A DNA stretch of 64,000 nt from Pseudomonas sp. GR 6-02 (GTDB taxonomy: Bacteria > Pseudomonadota > Gammaproteobacteria > Pseudomonadales > Pseudomonadaceae): positions 5,527,001-5,591,000 of the forward strand of contig NZ_CP011567.1 in the NCBI RefSeq assembly GCF_001655615.1. Reading direction: 5' to 3'. This document shows, piece after piece, positions 28,091 to 38,232 of this stretch. A program made the position numbers and the translations under genes. The notes under the pieces were generated by a model, which was given only the letters and a program-made list of their open reading frames with translations, was not told the DNA's origin and ran no database searches. Numbering within the stretch: the first letter of the stretch is position 1; every line of letters starts with the position of its first letter.

Positions 28091-29629
28091 TCAGCTCAAG
28101 GCCTTGCGATTGAAGTCGCGCAAACGGAAGCCCATCAACAGCAACATGCCGAAATACGCCACGACGCCTGCGATCACCAATGCACCCAGACGCAGCAGTC
28201 GCTCAAGCATAGGCCCCTGCCCCCAGGCCGGCATAAAGTGCATCGCACCCAGCAATACTGCAGACATCACCGCTACCGCCACCAGCAATTTGAGCCCGAA
28301 CTTCGCCCAGCCCGGTTGCGGCTGATACATCTGCTGCTTGCGCAGTTGATAAAACAGCAAGCCGGCGTTGATGCAGGCACCCGCGCTGATGGCCAGGGCC
28401 AGGCCGGCGTGCGCCAGCGGACCGATCAGCACCAGGTTGAACAGCTGAGTGACGATCAGGGTGAAAATCGCGATTTTCACCGGCGTGCGGATGTTTTGTT
28501 GCGCATAGAAGCCCGGCGCCAGCACTTTGATCACGATAATCCCCAGCAAGCCGACGGAATAAGCGATCAACGCGCGCTGAGTCATGGCCGCATCGAAAGC
28601 ACTGAAATGGCCATACTGGAACAGCGAAACCGTCAGCGGTTCAGACAGAATCCCCAACGCCAGGGCGCACGGCAACACCAGCATGAAGCACAGGCGCAGC
28701 CCCCAATCGAGGATTCGCGAGTATTCGTGGCGATCCTGGCTGGCATAGGTCTTGGCCAGCGTCGGCAACAAAATCGTGCCCAGCGCCACACCCAGCACGC
28801 CGGATGGCAATTCCATCAAGCGGTCGGCGTAATACATCCAGGACACGGAGCCGGCCACCAGAAACGAGGCAAATATAGTATTGATGATCAGCGAAATCTG
28901 ACTCACCGAAACGCCGATGATCGCGGGCAGCATCTGTTTCATGACCCGCCAGACACCGCTATCGCGCAGATTCAAACGCGGCAGTACCAGCATGCCGATC
29001 TTTTTCAGGTGCGGCAGTTGATAGAGCAGCTGCGCCAGCCCACCCACCAGAACGGCCCAGCCCAGCGCCATCACCGGCGGATCGAAATACGGCGTCAGGA
29101 ATACTGCAAAGATGATCATGCTGACATTGAGCAGGGTCGGCACGAAAGCTGGCACCGAGAAGCGGTTCCAGGTGTTGAGGATCGCCCCGGCCAGCGATGA
29201 CAGGGAGATCAGCAATATATAAGGGAAAGTGACCCGCAGCAGATCGGTTGTCAGCCGGAATTTTTCAGGAGAATCGACGAAACCCGGTGCCGTGGCCCAG
29301 ATAACCCAGGGGGCGGCGAGCATGCCCAACGCAGTGACCAGCGCCAGTACCAGTGTCAGCAGGCCTGAGACGTAGGCAATGAAGGTTCGCGCCGCCTCCT
29401 CGCCCTTTTGGCTTTTGTATTCGGCAAGAATCGGCACAAATGCCTGGGAAAATGCCCCTTCGGCGAAGATCCGCCGCAGCAGATTGGGCAGCTTGAAGGC
29501 GATAAAGAAGGCATCAGTCGCCATTCCGGCACCAAATGCACGGGCGATTAGAGTGTCACGAACAAACCCCAACACCCGGGAAAGCATCGTGATAGAGCTG
29601 ACAGCGGCCAACGATTTGAGCAGATTCAT
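28091..29629 (-). CDS. murJ: Lipid II flippase MurJ
   Basis: A 512-residue MVF-family membrane protein that moves lipid II across the inner membrane for peptidoglycan synthesis. It has about 14 membrane helices. The N-terminal signature is [20 protein letters not shown] followed by [13 protein letters not shown]. The charged residues of the central cavity are present in the first helices and in [18 protein letters not shown] 29629 matches the family start, while the frame is open 210 bases further upstream without family similarity. The ribosome binding site is weak. It leads the minus-strand series to ispH. Confidence 0.95.
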   Translation of the reverse strand: MNLLKSLAAVSSITMLSRVLGFVRDTLIARAFGAGMATDAFFIAFKLPNLLRRIFAEGAFSQAFVPILAEYKSQKGEEAARTFIAYVSGLLTLVLALVTALGMLAAPWVIWATAPGFVDSPEKFRLTTDLLRVTFPYILLISLSSLAGAILNTWNRFSVPAFVPTLLNVSMIIFAVFLTPYFDPPVMALGWAVLVGGLAQLLYQLPHLKKIGMLVLPRLNLRDSGVWRVMKQMLPAIIGVSVSQISLIINTIFASFLVAGSVSWMYYADRLMELPSGVLGVALGTILLPTLAKTYASQDRHEYSRILDWGLRLCFMLVLPCALALGILSEPLTVSLFQYGHFSAFDAAMTQRALIAYSVGLLGIIVIKVLAPGFYAQQNIRTPVKIAIFTLIVTQLFNLVLIGPLAHAGLALAISAGACINAGLLFYQLRKQQMYQPQPGWAKFGLKLLVAVAVMSAVLLGAMHFMPAWGQGPMLERLLRLGALVIAGVVAYFGMLLLMGFRLRDFNRKALS

Positions 29630-29766
29630 TGAAAGAGTTTGTGCCTGTCGATAAACAGCAGGCGAACAACGCGCCCACTTATGCGATACTCCGCGCCGCA
29701 ACAGCACAGAGCCAAAGCTCGCGAGTTTACAGGTCGCGCGCCGGAAAGAAATATCCAGCGCACCGT

Positions 29767-29896
29767 CCCCTTGAAAACGTAGCGAGCGAAGGCAAGACAA
29801 GGCGAAAGCAGGCGAGAAAGCGGAGTTGACTTTAGTCAATGAGCATTCGAGTCTGCTTTCAACGCTGTATTGCCGAGCGCAGTAGTTTTCATGGGG
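29767..29896. repeat. 130-base imperfect palindrome
   Basis: The outer ends CCCCTTGAAAAC and GTTTTCATGGGG are complementary with one mismatch. The inner stem GTTGAC-TTTA-GTCAAT closes a small loop near 29830-29834. Between them the two arms stay roughly 70 percent complementary, including GAAAGCAG against CTGCTTTC. The whole element could fold into one long cruciform or hairpin. It lies upstream of both murJ and rpsT. Confidence 0.65.
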
Positions 29897-29933
29897 CCGG
29901 AACCGGCCACTTAGCGGAACGTCTCTTCCGCCC

Positions 29934-29962
29934 TTGACAAGACATCAACTCATCGGCATGAT
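29934..29962 (+). promoter_or_regulatory. Promoter of rpsT
   Basis: TTGACA (29934-29939) and CATGAT (29957-29962) are 17 bases apart, followed by the GC-rich TCGCGGCC. This fits a sigma-70 ribosomal-protein promoter under stringent control. It lies about 50 bases before the rpsT start. Confidence 0.6.
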
Positions 29963-30015
29963 TCGCGGCCTATTTTGTTTGCTATTTCCTAAAAAGTCTT
30001 TCGAGGAGCTCGACG

Positions 30016-30294
30016 GTGGCCAACACACCTTCCGCCAAAAAACGTGCAAAACAGGCTGAGAAGCGTCGCAGCCACAACGCCAGCCTGCGTTCCATGGTTC
30101 GTACCTACATCAAGAATGTAGTTAAAGCCATCGACGCAAAAGACGCTGCTAAAGCTCAAGCTGCTTACGTTCTGGCCGTGCCAGTTATCGACCGTATGGC
30201 CGATAAAGGCATCATCCACAAGAACAAAGCTGCTCGCCATAAGAGCCGTCTGAATGGCCACGTCAAGGCCCTGAACGTTGCCGCTGCTGCCTAA
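30016..30294 (+). CDS. rpsT: 30S ribosomal protein S20
   Basis: A 92-residue basic, alanine- and lysine-rich helical protein that binds the 5' domain of 16S rRNA. The sequence [20 protein letters not shown] is the S20 N-terminus, and [19 protein letters not shown] the C-terminus. Translation starts at GTG 30016 with GAGGAG 7 bases upstream. Rare starts are known for rpsT and can matter for its autoregulation. Single gene with its own promoter and terminator. Confidence 0.98.
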   Translation: MANTPSAKKRAKQAEKRRSHNASLRSMVRTYIKNVVKAIDAKDAAKAQAAYVLAVPVIDRMADKGIIHKNKAARHKSRLNGHVKALNVAAAA

Positions 30295-30308
30295 GCGACG
30301 CGCTCGTT

Positions 30309-30336
30309 AAAAAACCGACCTCAGGGTCGGTTTTTT
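30309..30336 (+). terminator. Terminator of rpsT
   Basis: AAAAAACCGACC / GGTCGGTTTTTT forms a 7-base GC stem extended by A-T pairs, loop TCAG, with a T-run. It is located 15 bases after the rpsT stop. Confidence 0.9.
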
Positions 30337-30417
30337 ATTGCCTGCGATTTATTAAATACAATGCAAAAAAAATGTGGGAGCAAGCAGACTCACCCCCACA
30401 CCTGGACCTTCGTTATC

Positions 30418-30882
30418 TTACTGAGCGTGCGTCCACGGCAGAATCGGAATTGCCGTCACTGCATTCTGCGGACTGCCCTCGATCAAGCGATCGCTGTAGA
30501 CCAGATACACCAGGGTATTGCGCTTCTTGTCGAGGAATCGCACTACCTGCATAGTCTTGAATACCAGCGAGGTGCGCTCCTTGAATACCTCCTCGCCATC
30601 CTTGAGCTCACCCTTGAAGCTGATCGGCCCGACCTGGCGACATGCAATAGACGCCTCGGCGCGATCCTCGGCCAATCCCAGACCACCTTTCACGCCACCC
30701 GTCTTGGCACGCGACAGGTAACAGGTCACGCCCTCCACTTTCGGATCATCAAACGCCTCGACAACAATACGGTCGTTCGGGCCAACGAATTTGAACACCG
30801 TCGACACCTGGCCAATTTCCTCGGCCGAGGCCAGCAACGGCATCGCCAACAACAAGCCCAATAATCCTTTTGCCACACGCAT
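30418..30882 (-). CDS. creA: CreA family protein
   Basis: A 154-residue exported protein. The signal peptide is [20 protein letters not shown]. The mature part has the CreA signature: [43 protein letters not shown] and [14 protein letters not shown]. Two cysteines (VTCYLS, SIACRQ) could form a disulfide. Function is unknown despite the name, which comes from the E. coli creABCD locus, and no creBCD genes are present here. It begins 12 bases after proB and is probably cotranscribed. Confidence 0.92.
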   Translation of the reverse strand: MRVAKGLLGLLLAMPLLASAEEIGQVSTVFKFVGPNDRIVVEAFDDPKVEGVTCYLSRAKTGGVKGGLGLAEDRAEASIACRQVGPISFKGELKDGEEVFKERTSLVFKTMQVVRFLDKKRNTLVYLVYSDRLIEGSPQNAVTAIPILPWTHAQ

Positions 30883-30894
30883 TCAGGTATTCCT

Positions 30895-32013
30895 TCAGAC
30901 CAGAATCAGGTTATCCCGGTGAACCAGCTCCGGCTCCGCCATGTAACCCAACAGACCGATAATCGCCTCAGACGACTGACCGATGATTTTTTGTGCTTCC
31001 AGAGCACTGTAGTTAGCCAGGCCACGAGCGATTTCACGACCGTCCGGCGCCACACAGACCACCATTTCGCCGCGACGGAAGCTGCCCTGGACCAGCTTTA
31101 CACCTACCGGCAGTAAACTTTTGTTGCCCTGAGACAGCGCGGTCACCGCCCCCGCGTCCAGCACCAGCGTGCCGCGAGTCTGCAGATGCCCGGCCAGCCA
31201 CTGTTTGCGGGCCGCCAGCATGCCGCGCTCAGGCGACAGCAAAGTGCCGATGCGCTCGCCAGCCTTGAGGCGATCCAGCACTCGCTCAATACGCCCACCA
31301 ACGATGATGGTGTGCGCACCAGAGCGCGCCGCCAGACGCGCAGCGCGCAGCTTGGTCTGCATGCCGCCACGCCCCAGCGCACCACCAGTACCACCGGCTA
31401 CCGCATCGAGCGCCGGATCGTCGGCCCGCGCCTCATAAATCAGCTTGGCGTCGGGATTGTTGCGTGGATCAGCATCGAACATGCCATCGCGATCGGTGAG
31501 GATCACCAGCAAATCGGCTTCGACCAGATTCGCCACCAGCGCCGCCAACGTGTCGTTGTCGCCGAAACGGATTTCGTCAGTGACCACGGTGTCGTTTTCG
31601 TTGATCACCGGGATCACCTTCAACTCGACCAGCGCACGCAGGGTGCTACGAGCATTCAGGTAGCGCTTGCGGTCGGACAAATCGTCGTGAGTCAGGAGAA
31701 TCTGTGCGGTATGCCGACCATGTTCGGCGAAGCTCGACTCCCAGGCCTGCACCAACCCCATCTGACCGATGGCGGCAGCCGCCTGCAACTCGTGCATCGC
31801 ACTGGGTCGCGAGGTCCAGCCCAGACGGCTCATGCCCGCCGCCACTGCCCCGGAGGACACCAGCACCAGTTCAACGCCCGCCTCATGCAGGGCAACCATC
31901 TGCTCGACCCAGACACCCATTGCTGCGCGATCCAGGCCTTTGCCGTCCGCCGTCAGCAAAGCGCTGCCGATCTTCACGACCCAACGCTGCGCACCTGTCA
32001 CCTTGCTCCGCAT
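30895..32013 (-). CDS. proB: Glutamate 5-kinase
   Basis: A 372-residue enzyme that phosphorylates glutamate in the first step of proline synthesis and is feedback-inhibited by proline. The amino-acid kinase domain has [17 protein letters not shown] near residue 11, [11 protein letters not shown] near 50, and the substrate region [24 protein letters not shown]-terminal PUA domain follows residue 270 ([20 protein letters not shown]). ATG 32013 has AAGG 9 bases upstream. A tandem ATG at 32016 is nearly as good. It follows obg behind a terminator and is coupled to creA. Confidence 0.95.
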   Translation of the reverse strand: MRSKVTGAQRWVVKIGSALLTADGKGLDRAAMGVWVEQMVALHEAGVELVLVSSGAVAAGMSRLGWTSRPSAMHELQAAAAIGQMGLVQAWESSFAEHGRHTAQILLTHDDLSDRKRYLNARSTLRALVELKVIPVINENDTVVTDEIRFGDNDTLAALVANLVEADLLVILTDRDGMFDADPRNNPDAKLIYEARADDPALDAVAGGTGGALGRGGMQTKLRAARLAARSGAHTIIVGGRIERVLDRLKAGERIGTLLSPERGMLAARKQWLAGHLQTRGTLVLDAGAVTALSQGNKSLLPVGVKLVQGSFRRGEMVVCVAPDGREIARGLANYSALEAQKIIGQSSEAIIGLLGYMAEPELVHRDNLILV

Positions 32014-32106
32014 CATCTTCAACCTTAGCTTGAGGGCAGCGCGACCTGGCACTGCCCGTGACGTTATTCGTGGTTCTTCGTGACCAACAGTCGATTTCCA
32101 GATACT

Positions 32107-32130
32107 AAAACGCCGCTCCAGTGAGCGGCG
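32107..32130 (-). terminator. Terminator of obg
   Basis: A perfect 8-base stem, CGCCGCTC / GAGCGGCG, with loop ACTG on the minus strand, followed by TTTTAGT. It lies 20 bases beyond the obg stop and separates it from proB. Confidence 0.85.
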
Positions 32131-32150
32131 CTTAAGTTTATCGCAACGAA

Positions 32151-33488
<1,338 letters not shown>

Positions 33489-33525
33489 TCACAAACAGCT
33501 TTGCAAGAGACTCACCCCACAAACG

Positions 33526-33554
33526 AAAAAGCCCCGTCGCAAGACAGGGCTTTT
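33526..33554 (-). terminator. Terminator of rplU-rpmA
   Basis: Stem AGCCCTGTC / GACGGGGCT, with one G-U pair and loop TTGC, on the minus strand, followed by TTTTTCG. It lies 16 bases after the rpmA stop. Confidence 0.8.
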
Positions 33555-33569
33555 CCAGCGATCGCGCAA

Positions 33570-33827
33570 TTAAGCTGCGACGACGCTCACGTAACGACGA
33601 CCGAAGGCGCCTTTTACTTCAAACTTGATCACGCCTTCGATTTTCGCGAAGAGGGTGTGATCTTTACCCATACCAACGCCGTAGCCAGCGTGGAATTGGG
33701 TGCCGCGCTGACGCACGATGATGTTACCGGCCTTGATGACCTGGCCGCCATACATCTTCACGCCAAGGCGTTTGGCTTCTGAGTCGCGACCGTTACGGGT
33801 ACTACCACCAGCTTTTTTGTGTGCCAT
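33570..33827 (-). CDS. rpmA: 50S ribosomal protein L27
   Basis: An 85-residue basic protein next to the peptidyl-transferase centre. The N-terminus, [20 protein letters not shown], reaches toward the P-site t[23 protein letters not shown] is the family signature. It has no cleavable leader of the Firmicutes type. It follows rplU with a 33-base gap and shares its promoter. Confidence 0.98.
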
Positions 33828-33860
33828 GAGTTCAATTCTCCTAGTGAGGAATTAGGCTGA

Positions 33861-34175
33861 TTAAGCCTGAATACCGGTGATTTTGATCTCGGTGTACCAC
33901 TGGCGGTGGCCCATACGCTTCATGTGGTGCTTACGGCGACGGAACTTGATGATGCGGACTTTATCGTGACGACCTTGGGAGATCACTTCAGCCACAACGG
34001 TAGCGCCAGGAACAACTGGAGCGCCGATATTCACGTCGTCGCCATTGGCAACCAACAGAACGCGATCAAAAGTTACGGATTCGCCGGTAGCGATTTCCAG
34101 TTTTTCGATCTTCAGGTATTCACCTGGAGCAACTTTGTACTGCTTGCCACCAGTAACGATTACTGCATAAGACAT
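33861..34175 (-). CDS. rplU: 50S ribosomal protein L21
   Basis: A 104-residue protein that binds 23S rRNA domain VI region near L20. The N-terminus [20 protein letters not shown] and the signature [30 protein letters not shown] end ([16 protein letters not shown]) are clear. ATG 34175 with GGAGA 7 bases upstream replaces the longer frame to 34235. First gene of rplU-rpmA, driven by the promoter at 34308-34336. Confidence 0.97.
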   Translation of the reverse strand: MSYAVIVTGGKQYKVAPGEYLKIEKLEIATGESVTFDRVLLVANGDDVNIGAPVVPGATVVAEVISQGRHDKVRIIKFRRRKHHMKRMGHRQWYTEIKITGIQA

Positions 34176-34307
34176 GGTATTTCTCCGATAATCCTGCTCA
34201 CCCAGCTCTTTATAAGAAGAGGTATTGGCTGGCATGGCTGCATAAGGCTGGAAGGCCTGTTTGCAATTGCGTAAGGCAGGTGCTGCCCAGGAAGTTCAGG
34301 GTGCGCG

Positions 34308-34336
34308 ATTGTACGCAAGCTACTCTGGCGTTGCAA
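34308..34336 (-). promoter_or_regulatory. Promoter of rplU-rpmA
   Basis: On the minus strand, TTGCAA (34336-34331) and TACAAT (34313-34308) are 17 bases apart, followed by CGCGCACC, a GC-rich discriminator. The leader would be about 125 bases, long enough for regulation. Confidence 0.6.
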
Positions 34337-34354
34337 GTGGCCGTCCATCGCGCC

Positions 34355-34383
34355 TTGACAGGCCCGGACGTGGGTCCTAGCAT
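34355..34383 (+). promoter_or_regulatory. Promoter of ispB
   Basis: A consensus TTGACA (34355-34360) and TAGCAT (34378-34383) are 17 bases apart, about 30 bases before the ispB ATG. It is divergent from and 19 bases away from the rplU promoter, so the two -35 elements face each other. Confidence 0.6.
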
Positions 34384-34415
34384 GCCGCGCAACCCTTCTG
34401 GAGCAACTGTCGCTG

Positions 34416-35384
34416 ATGCAACCCCAAGCTTTCTACCGCGCGGTGGCGGACGATTTTAGCGCCGTCGACGGCATCATCAAGAAGCAGCTGACTTCCCGAG
34501 TGCCGCTGGTATCGAAAATCGGCGACTACATTACCTCGGCTGGCGGCAAACGCCTGCGTCCCTTGCTCGTGCTGCTGTGCGGCAAGGCACTGGGCCGCGA
34601 AGGCGATGACCTGCGCCTGCTGGCCGCGACCATCGAGTTTCTGCACACCGCCACCCTGCTGCACGACGACGTCGTCGACATGTCCGGCATGCGCCGTGGC
34701 CGTTCGACCGCCAATGCCATGTGGGGCAACGCGCCGAGCGTGCTGGTGGGCGACTTCCTGTATTCGCGTTCTTTCGAAATGATGGTCGAACTGGGCTCCA
34801 TGCCGGTAATGAAGATCCTTTCGCAAGCCACGCGCATCATCGCTGAAGGCGAGGTGCTACAGCTGTCGAAGGTCCGCGACGCCAGCACCACCGAAGAAAC
34901 CTACATGGAAGTCATTCGCGGCAAAACCGCGATGCTCTTCGAGGCTTCGACCCACAGCGCCGCAGCCCTGGCCGGCGCCTCGCTGGAACAGAGCGAAGCG
35001 CTACGCACCTTCGGCGATCACCTGGGCGTGGCCTTCCAACTGGTCGATGACCTGCTGGACTACCGTGGCGATGCCGAGACTCTGGGCAAGAACGTCGGTG
35101 ACGATCTGGCCGAGGGCAAGCCGACGCTGCCGCTGATCTACACCATGCGCGAAGGCACTCCGGAGCAGGCCGCACTGGTTCGTCAGGCGATCCAGAAAGG
35201 TGGCATCGAAGACCTGGAAAGCATTCGCGAAGCGGTCGAAGCTTCCGGCTCGCTGGATTACACCGCGCAACTGGCCCGCGACTACGTGGCCCGTGCGATC
35301 AAGTGCCTCGGCGCCCTGCCCGCCAGCGAATACCGGGATGCGCTGGTGGAATTGAGTGAGTTTGCGGTCGCTCGCACGCACTGA
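34416..35384 (+). CDS. ispB: Octaprenyl/polyprenyl diphosphate synthase
   Basis: A 322-residue trans-prenyltransferase that extends FPP with IPP to make the ubiquinone side chain. The two aspartate-rich motifs are intact: LLHDDVVDMS with D84, D85, D88, and FQLVDDLLDY with D211, D212, D215. The first motif is the DDxxD form followed by RRGR. Chain length in Pseudomonas is usually nine isoprene units, which the sequence alone does not settle. It is divergent from rplU, a conserved arrangement. A REP hairpin lies just downstream. Confidence 0.95.
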   Translation: MQPQAFYRAVADDFSAVDGIIKKQLTSRVPLVSKIGDYITSAGGKRLRPLLVLLCGKALGREGDDLRLLAATIEFLHTATLLHDDVVDMSGMRRGRSTANAMWGNAPSVLVGDFLYSRSFEMMVELGSMPVMKILSQATRIIAEGEVLQLSKVRDASTTEETYMEVIRGKTAMLFEASTHSAAALAGASLEQSEALRTFGDHLGVAFQLVDDLLDYRGDAETLGKNVGDDLAEGKPTLPLIYTMREGTPEQAALVRQAIQKGGIEDLESIREAVEASGSLDYTAQLARDYVARAIKCLGALPASEYRDALVELSEFAVARTH

Positions 35385-35400
35385 TATTCACAGCAAAATC

Positions 35401-35467
35401 AAAAGATCGCAGCCTTCGGCAGCTCCACATGGGTACACCAAGGAGCTGCCGAAGGCTGCGATCTTTT
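35401..35467. repeat. REP-type inverted repeat (family C)
   Basis: Perfect 26-base arms 35401-35426 (AAAAGATCGCAGCCTTCGGC and so on) and 35442-35467 around a 15-base loop. The second arm ends in TTTT, so it probably also terminates ispB transcription. It is a different family from those at 2547 and 23118. Confidence 0.85.
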
Positions 35468-35498
35468 GCTGTTCGCTCCCTCCTGCGATAAATCCCTA

Positions 35499-35504
35499 TA
35501 TAAT
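35499..35504 (+). promoter_or_regulatory. Probable -10 element of yjdM
   Basis: A perfect TATAAT is followed by GTGCGC about 38 bases before the start codon. No good -35 hexamer lies 16-18 bases upstream, so the assignment rests on the -10 only. Confidence 0.4.
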
Positions 35505-35541
35505 GTGCGCTTTTTAGCCATCCTGAATCCAAGGAGCTTTA

Positions 35542-35883
35542 GTGAGCACGTTGCCACCCTGCCCGAAATGCAATTCCGAATACACCTACGAAGACGGCGC
35601 ACAGCTGATCTGCCCGGAGTGCGCCCATGAGTGGTCCGCCACTGGCGAAGCCGAAGTAGCGTCCGACGATACCGTGAAAAAGGACTCGGTCGGCAATGTG
35701 CTGCAGGACGGCGATACCATCACCGTGATCAAGGACCTCAAGGTCAAAGGCACTTCCCTGGTGGTCAAGGTCGGCACCAAGGTCAAGAACATCCGCCTGT
35801 GCGATGGCGACCACGACATCGACTGCAAGATCGACGGCATCGGCCCGATGAAACTCAAATCCGAGTTCGTCAGAAAAGTCTGA
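35542..35883 (+). CDS. yjdM: YjdM/PhnA-family zinc-ribbon protein
   Basis: A 113-residue protein. The N-terminal zinc ribbon has two CxxC knuckles ([19 protein letters not shown]). The C-terminal PhnA domain is a small SH3-like barrel ([19 protein letters not shown], ending [10 protein letters not shown]). The old name refers to the phosphonate locus, but members do not themselves degrade phosphonates and the role is unsettled. It starts at GTG 35542 with AAGGAG 6 bases upstream. Single gene with its own promoter. Confidence 0.9.
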   Translation: MSTLPPCPKCNSEYTYEDGAQLICPECAHEWSATGEAEVASDDTVKKDSVGNVLQDGDTITVIKDLKVKGTSLVVKVGTKVKNIRLCDGDHDIDCKIDGIGPMKLKSEFVRKV

Positions 35884-36042
35884 GCCCGCTGTATTCCATC
35901 CCGCGCCCTGCGTGGGATGGTGCTTTGCCCTTCCCACCTCACCCAGCACTCCTCGCAATAGCCAAACGCCAGCCCGTTTTGACCTTACGCAATCCTTACC
36001 CGATAAAAAACGCAAACCGCCAATAGGCCCTTGCTATTTAAT

Positions 36043-36061
36043 GAATAGGAATTATTCTCAT
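36043..36061 (+). promoter_or_regulatory. Fur-box-like site
   Basis: GAATAGGAATTATTCTCAT resembles the 19-base Fur consensus (GATAATGATAATCATTATC), and with flanking bases AATGA...TCATT makes a wider palindrome. It overlaps AT-rich -10-like sequence and ends 27 bases before the start of the small gene at 36089, where Fur would block transcription. Confidence 0.6.
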
Positions 36062-36088
36062 TGAACCCAATCAATGGAGATGAGACCC

Positions 36089-36346
36089 ATGACTTATTTG
36101 ATCGATGCCTGGCTGGACCGCCCACATCCCTACCTCAGAATCCTGCATCGGGAAACCGGGGAAGTCTGTGCGGTGCTTGAAGAAGAAGCCTTGAACGAGC
36201 TGCAGGATCAGGGTGATCTGGACGTCAACGGCCTGAGTTCCAGCGAGCCGGTGGTGCTCAAGGAACTGGTGCGCAATCTGTTTCTGTTTTGCTATGCCCG
36301 GGCGTTGCGCCCGAGTCATGATCTGAATACCAAGTTCGAGGTATGA
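36089..36346 (+). CDS. Small PA4570-like protein, probably iron-regulated
   Basis: An 85-residue soluble acidic protein, MTYLIDAWLDRPHPYLRILH at the start, no signal peptide, one cysteine pair separated widely (EVCAVL, LFCYAR). By position and sequence feel I link it to PA4570 of P. aeruginosa, which is reported as strongly induced by iron starvation. The upstream Fur-box-like site supports this. GGAGATGAG lies 4-12 bases before ATG 36089, so the ATG five codons upstream is not used. Molecular function is unknown. It is a single gene, convergent with fklB across a shared hairpin. Confidence 0.75.
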   Translation: MTYLIDAWLDRPHPYLRILHRETGEVCAVLEEEALNELQDQGDLDVNGLSSSEPVVLKELVRNLFLFCYARALRPSHDLNTKFEV

Positions 36347-36366
36347 AGATCATTTGTAAAAATGCC

Positions 36367-36397
36367 GGAGCTGGCCCTGCAGGAGCGGGCCAGCTCC
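36367..36397. terminator. Bidirectional hairpin between the PA4570-like gene and fklB
   Basis: A perfect 11-base stem, GGAGCTGGCCC / GGGCCAGCTCC, with a 9-base loop lies midway between the convergent stops at 36346 and 36408. No T-tract is evident on either side, so termination strength is uncertain. Confidence 0.5.
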
Positions 36398-36407
36398 AAC
36401 ACCGGGA

Positions 36408-37025
36408 TTACAGAACGTCGAGCAGTTCGACGTCGAATACCAGTACGCTGTGCGGCGGAATGCTGCCTACGCCTTGAGCGCCGTAAGCCAGTTCGCTCGG
36501 CACGTACAGACGCCATTTGCTGCCCGCGTTCATCAGTTGCAGGGCTTCGGTCCAGCCAGCGATAACGCCGCCTACCGGGAATTCTGCAGGCTGGCCGCGC
36601 TCGTAGGAGCTGTCGAACACAGTGCCGTCGATCAGAGTGCCGTGGTAGTGAGTGCGCACTTGATCTTCACGGGTTGGCTTGGCGCCTTCACCTTGAGCCA
36701 GCACTTCAAATTGCAGGCCCGAAGCCAGAGTAGTGATGCCTTCACGCTTGGCGTTTTCAGCCAGGAAAGCCAGACCTTCGCCAGCAGCAGCTTCAGCCTT
36801 GGCAGCCGCTTCAGCTTGCATGATCTCGCGGATCACTTTGAAGCTGGCTGACATTTCTTCCTGACCCACACGGCTTGGCTTGCCGGCGAACGCGTCGGTC
36901 AGACCCGCCAGGATTGCGTCCAGGCTCACGCCCGGTGGCGGATTGTCACGCAGCTGGTCGCCCAACTGACGGCCAATGCCGTAGCTGACGCGGGTTTCAT
37001 CGGTGGACAGATTTACTTCGGACAT
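36408..37025 (-). CDS. fklB: FKBP-type peptidyl-prolyl isomerase (FklB-like)
   Basis: A 205-residue isomerase with the N-terminal FKBP dimerisation domain (VSYGIGRQLGDQLRDNPPPG, about residues 12-75). An alanine-rich linker helix (AEAAAKAEAAAGEG) follows, then the catalytic FKBP domain (VRTHYHGTLIDGTVFDSSYE, GVIAGWTEALQLM, LAYGAQGVGSIPPHSVLVFD). No signal peptide is seen, so it is cytoplasmic. ATG 37025 with GGAGC 7 bases upstream starts MSEVNLSTDETR. The open frame upstream to 37346 is unrelated sequence. Confidence 0.92.
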   Translation of the reverse strand: MSEVNLSTDETRVSYGIGRQLGDQLRDNPPPGVSLDAILAGLTDAFAGKPSRVGQEEMSASFKVIREIMQAEAAAKAEAAAGEGLAFLAENAKREGITTLASGLQFEVLAQGEGAKPTREDQVRTHYHGTLIDGTVFDSSYERGQPAEFPVGGVIAGWTEALQLMNAGSKWRLYVPSELAYGAQGVGSIPPHSVLVFDVELLDVL

Positions 37026-37155
37026 GACACTGCTCCGCTGTGCGGACGGCCCTGGAACTTGCCGTGCGTGCACAGCGCATCCCGGAGCGCCCGGAATCAA
37101 AAGGGCGAGCAGACTAGCACAGATGCCGCCACGTTGATGAGCGGCGTCAGCCCTG

Positions 37156-37449
37156 TTACGCAGAACGGAAGGTGCTCGGTAATTTCGGACTTTCCTCGGC
37201 GCTGGTACCGCACATTTCATCATGGGCCGAGGTACATACAACGTTGAATGGCTTGGGACAGTCGTGAAGCACTTCACGCGCATGCTCGACCGACCGCAGC
37301 TGCAATGTCTCGCCATGAGCATCGAGCACTGGATGCGCCGCACCATGCATCCGAGCCTCCAGCACGTAGAACACGCCTTCCATCGAGATCAGGTTCAACT
37401 CATCGATCTTTCCGGCGATGGCAAACGCATTCAACTCTTGCAGGTTCAT
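37156..37449 (-). CDS. DUF6482 family protein
   Basis: A 97-residue soluble protein beginning MNLQELNAFAIAGKIDELNL, with a compact alpha/beta domain (VFYVLEARMHGAAHPVLDA, LQLRSVEHAREVL) that I recognise as DUF6482, common in Pseudomonas. The last 30 residues contain two cysteines (VVCTSAHDEMC) and look disordered. GAGGTG lies 5 bases before ATG 37449. Function unknown. It is separated by a strong hairpin from the membrane-protein gene upstream, so it may be transcribed alone. Confidence 0.7.
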   Translation of the reverse strand: MNLQELNAFAIAGKIDELNLISMEGVFYVLEARMHGAAHPVLDAHGETLQLRSVEHAREVLHDCPKPFNVVCTSAHDEMCGTSAEESPKLPSTFRSA

Positions 37450-37527
37450 GAGCGCACCTCACGCAGTGGAGAGCCAGGGTTCTTACAGGGATATGCCTCG
37501 ACGCGCCAAAGTACAAGCCACAAACGA

Positions 37528-37561
37528 CACCGCCCGTCTGTTTCGCAACAGACGGGCGGTG
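37528..37561 (-). terminator. Strong hairpin after the UPF0114 gene
   Basis: A perfect 15-base stem, CACCGCCCGTCTGTT / AACAGACGGGCGGTG, with loop TCGC. On the minus strand it is followed by TCGTTTG, a weak T-tract. It lies 22 bases beyond the stop at 37584. Confidence 0.7.
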
Positions 37562-37583
37562 CGGTGGACCGAGTAAGGGCGGA

Positions 37584-38072
37584 TCAGTGCTTGGTCAGCT
37601 TGTCCAGATAACCCATGGCAAACGCCGACACCACGAAGGTCATGTGGATGATCACGTACCACTGCAAATGCTCCGGATCGACGTTCTTGGCGTCCATGAA
37701 AATCCGCAGCAAGTGGATCGACGAAATTGCCACGATGGAAGCCGCGACCTTCATCTTCAACGAAGACGAATCCATGGTGCCCAACCAGTTGAGCTTCTCC
37801 TTGCTGTCGTCGATATCCAGTTCGGAAACGAAGTTCTCGTAACCGGAGATCATCACCATCACCAGCAAGCCGCCTACCAGCGCCATGTCGATCAGCGACA
37901 ACAACACCAGAATCAGATCCGACTCGGCCATCGAGAACACGTTAGGGATGACGTGGATGACTTCCTGGAAGAATTTCAGTGCCAACGCCAGCAAGCCCAG
38001 CGACAAACCGAAATAGATCGGCGCCAGCAACCAGCGGGAGGCGTACATTGTATTTTCGATAAAGCGTTCCAT
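37584..38072 (-). CDS. UPF0114/TIGR00645 (YqhA) membrane protein
   Basis: A 162-residue inner-membrane protein with about four helices: residues 12-35 ([20 protein letters not shown]), 52-75 ([20 protein letters not shown]), 108-128 and 138-156. The start [20 protein letters not shown] and the segment [14 protein letters not shown] are the UPF0114 signature. A YqhA relative has been proposed to be a small channel-like protein, but function is not established. It corresponds by position to PA4574. Divergent from the lipoprotein gene. Confidence 0.9.
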   Translation of the reverse strand: MERFIENTMYASRWLLAPIYFGLSLGLLALALKFFQEVIHVIPNVFSMAESDLILVLLSLIDMALVGGLLVMVMISGYENFVSELDIDDSKEKLNWLGTMDSSSLKMKVAASIVAISSIHLLRIFMDAKNVDPEHLQWYVIIHMTFVVSAFAMGYLDKLTKH

Positions 38073-38232
38073 TGAATCTCACACAAGGGGCTGGAAATGG
38101 CGGCGAGTATAACAGCCGCCTGTTACACCCAGAAACCGCCGGAAAATCCGCAACCTGCGTGTGTGTGACAAAGTTTTTCTGCTAGTGTCCAGATCAATGA
38201 CAGGTCAGCGACATCGGACAGGAAAACTGGAA

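Larger units (their letters stand above)
29630..30015. other. Non-coding interval between murJ and rpsT
   Basis: These 386 bases hold the murJ leader, the long palindrome at 29767-29896 and the rpsT promoter. No gene is supported. Open frames in it are extensions of murJ or lack starts. Confidence 0.6.

Noticed and set aside
37528..37561. Strong 15-base hairpin considered as a riboswitch or small RNA
   Set aside because: It sits just past a stop codon and looks like a terminator. No structured flanks were seen.
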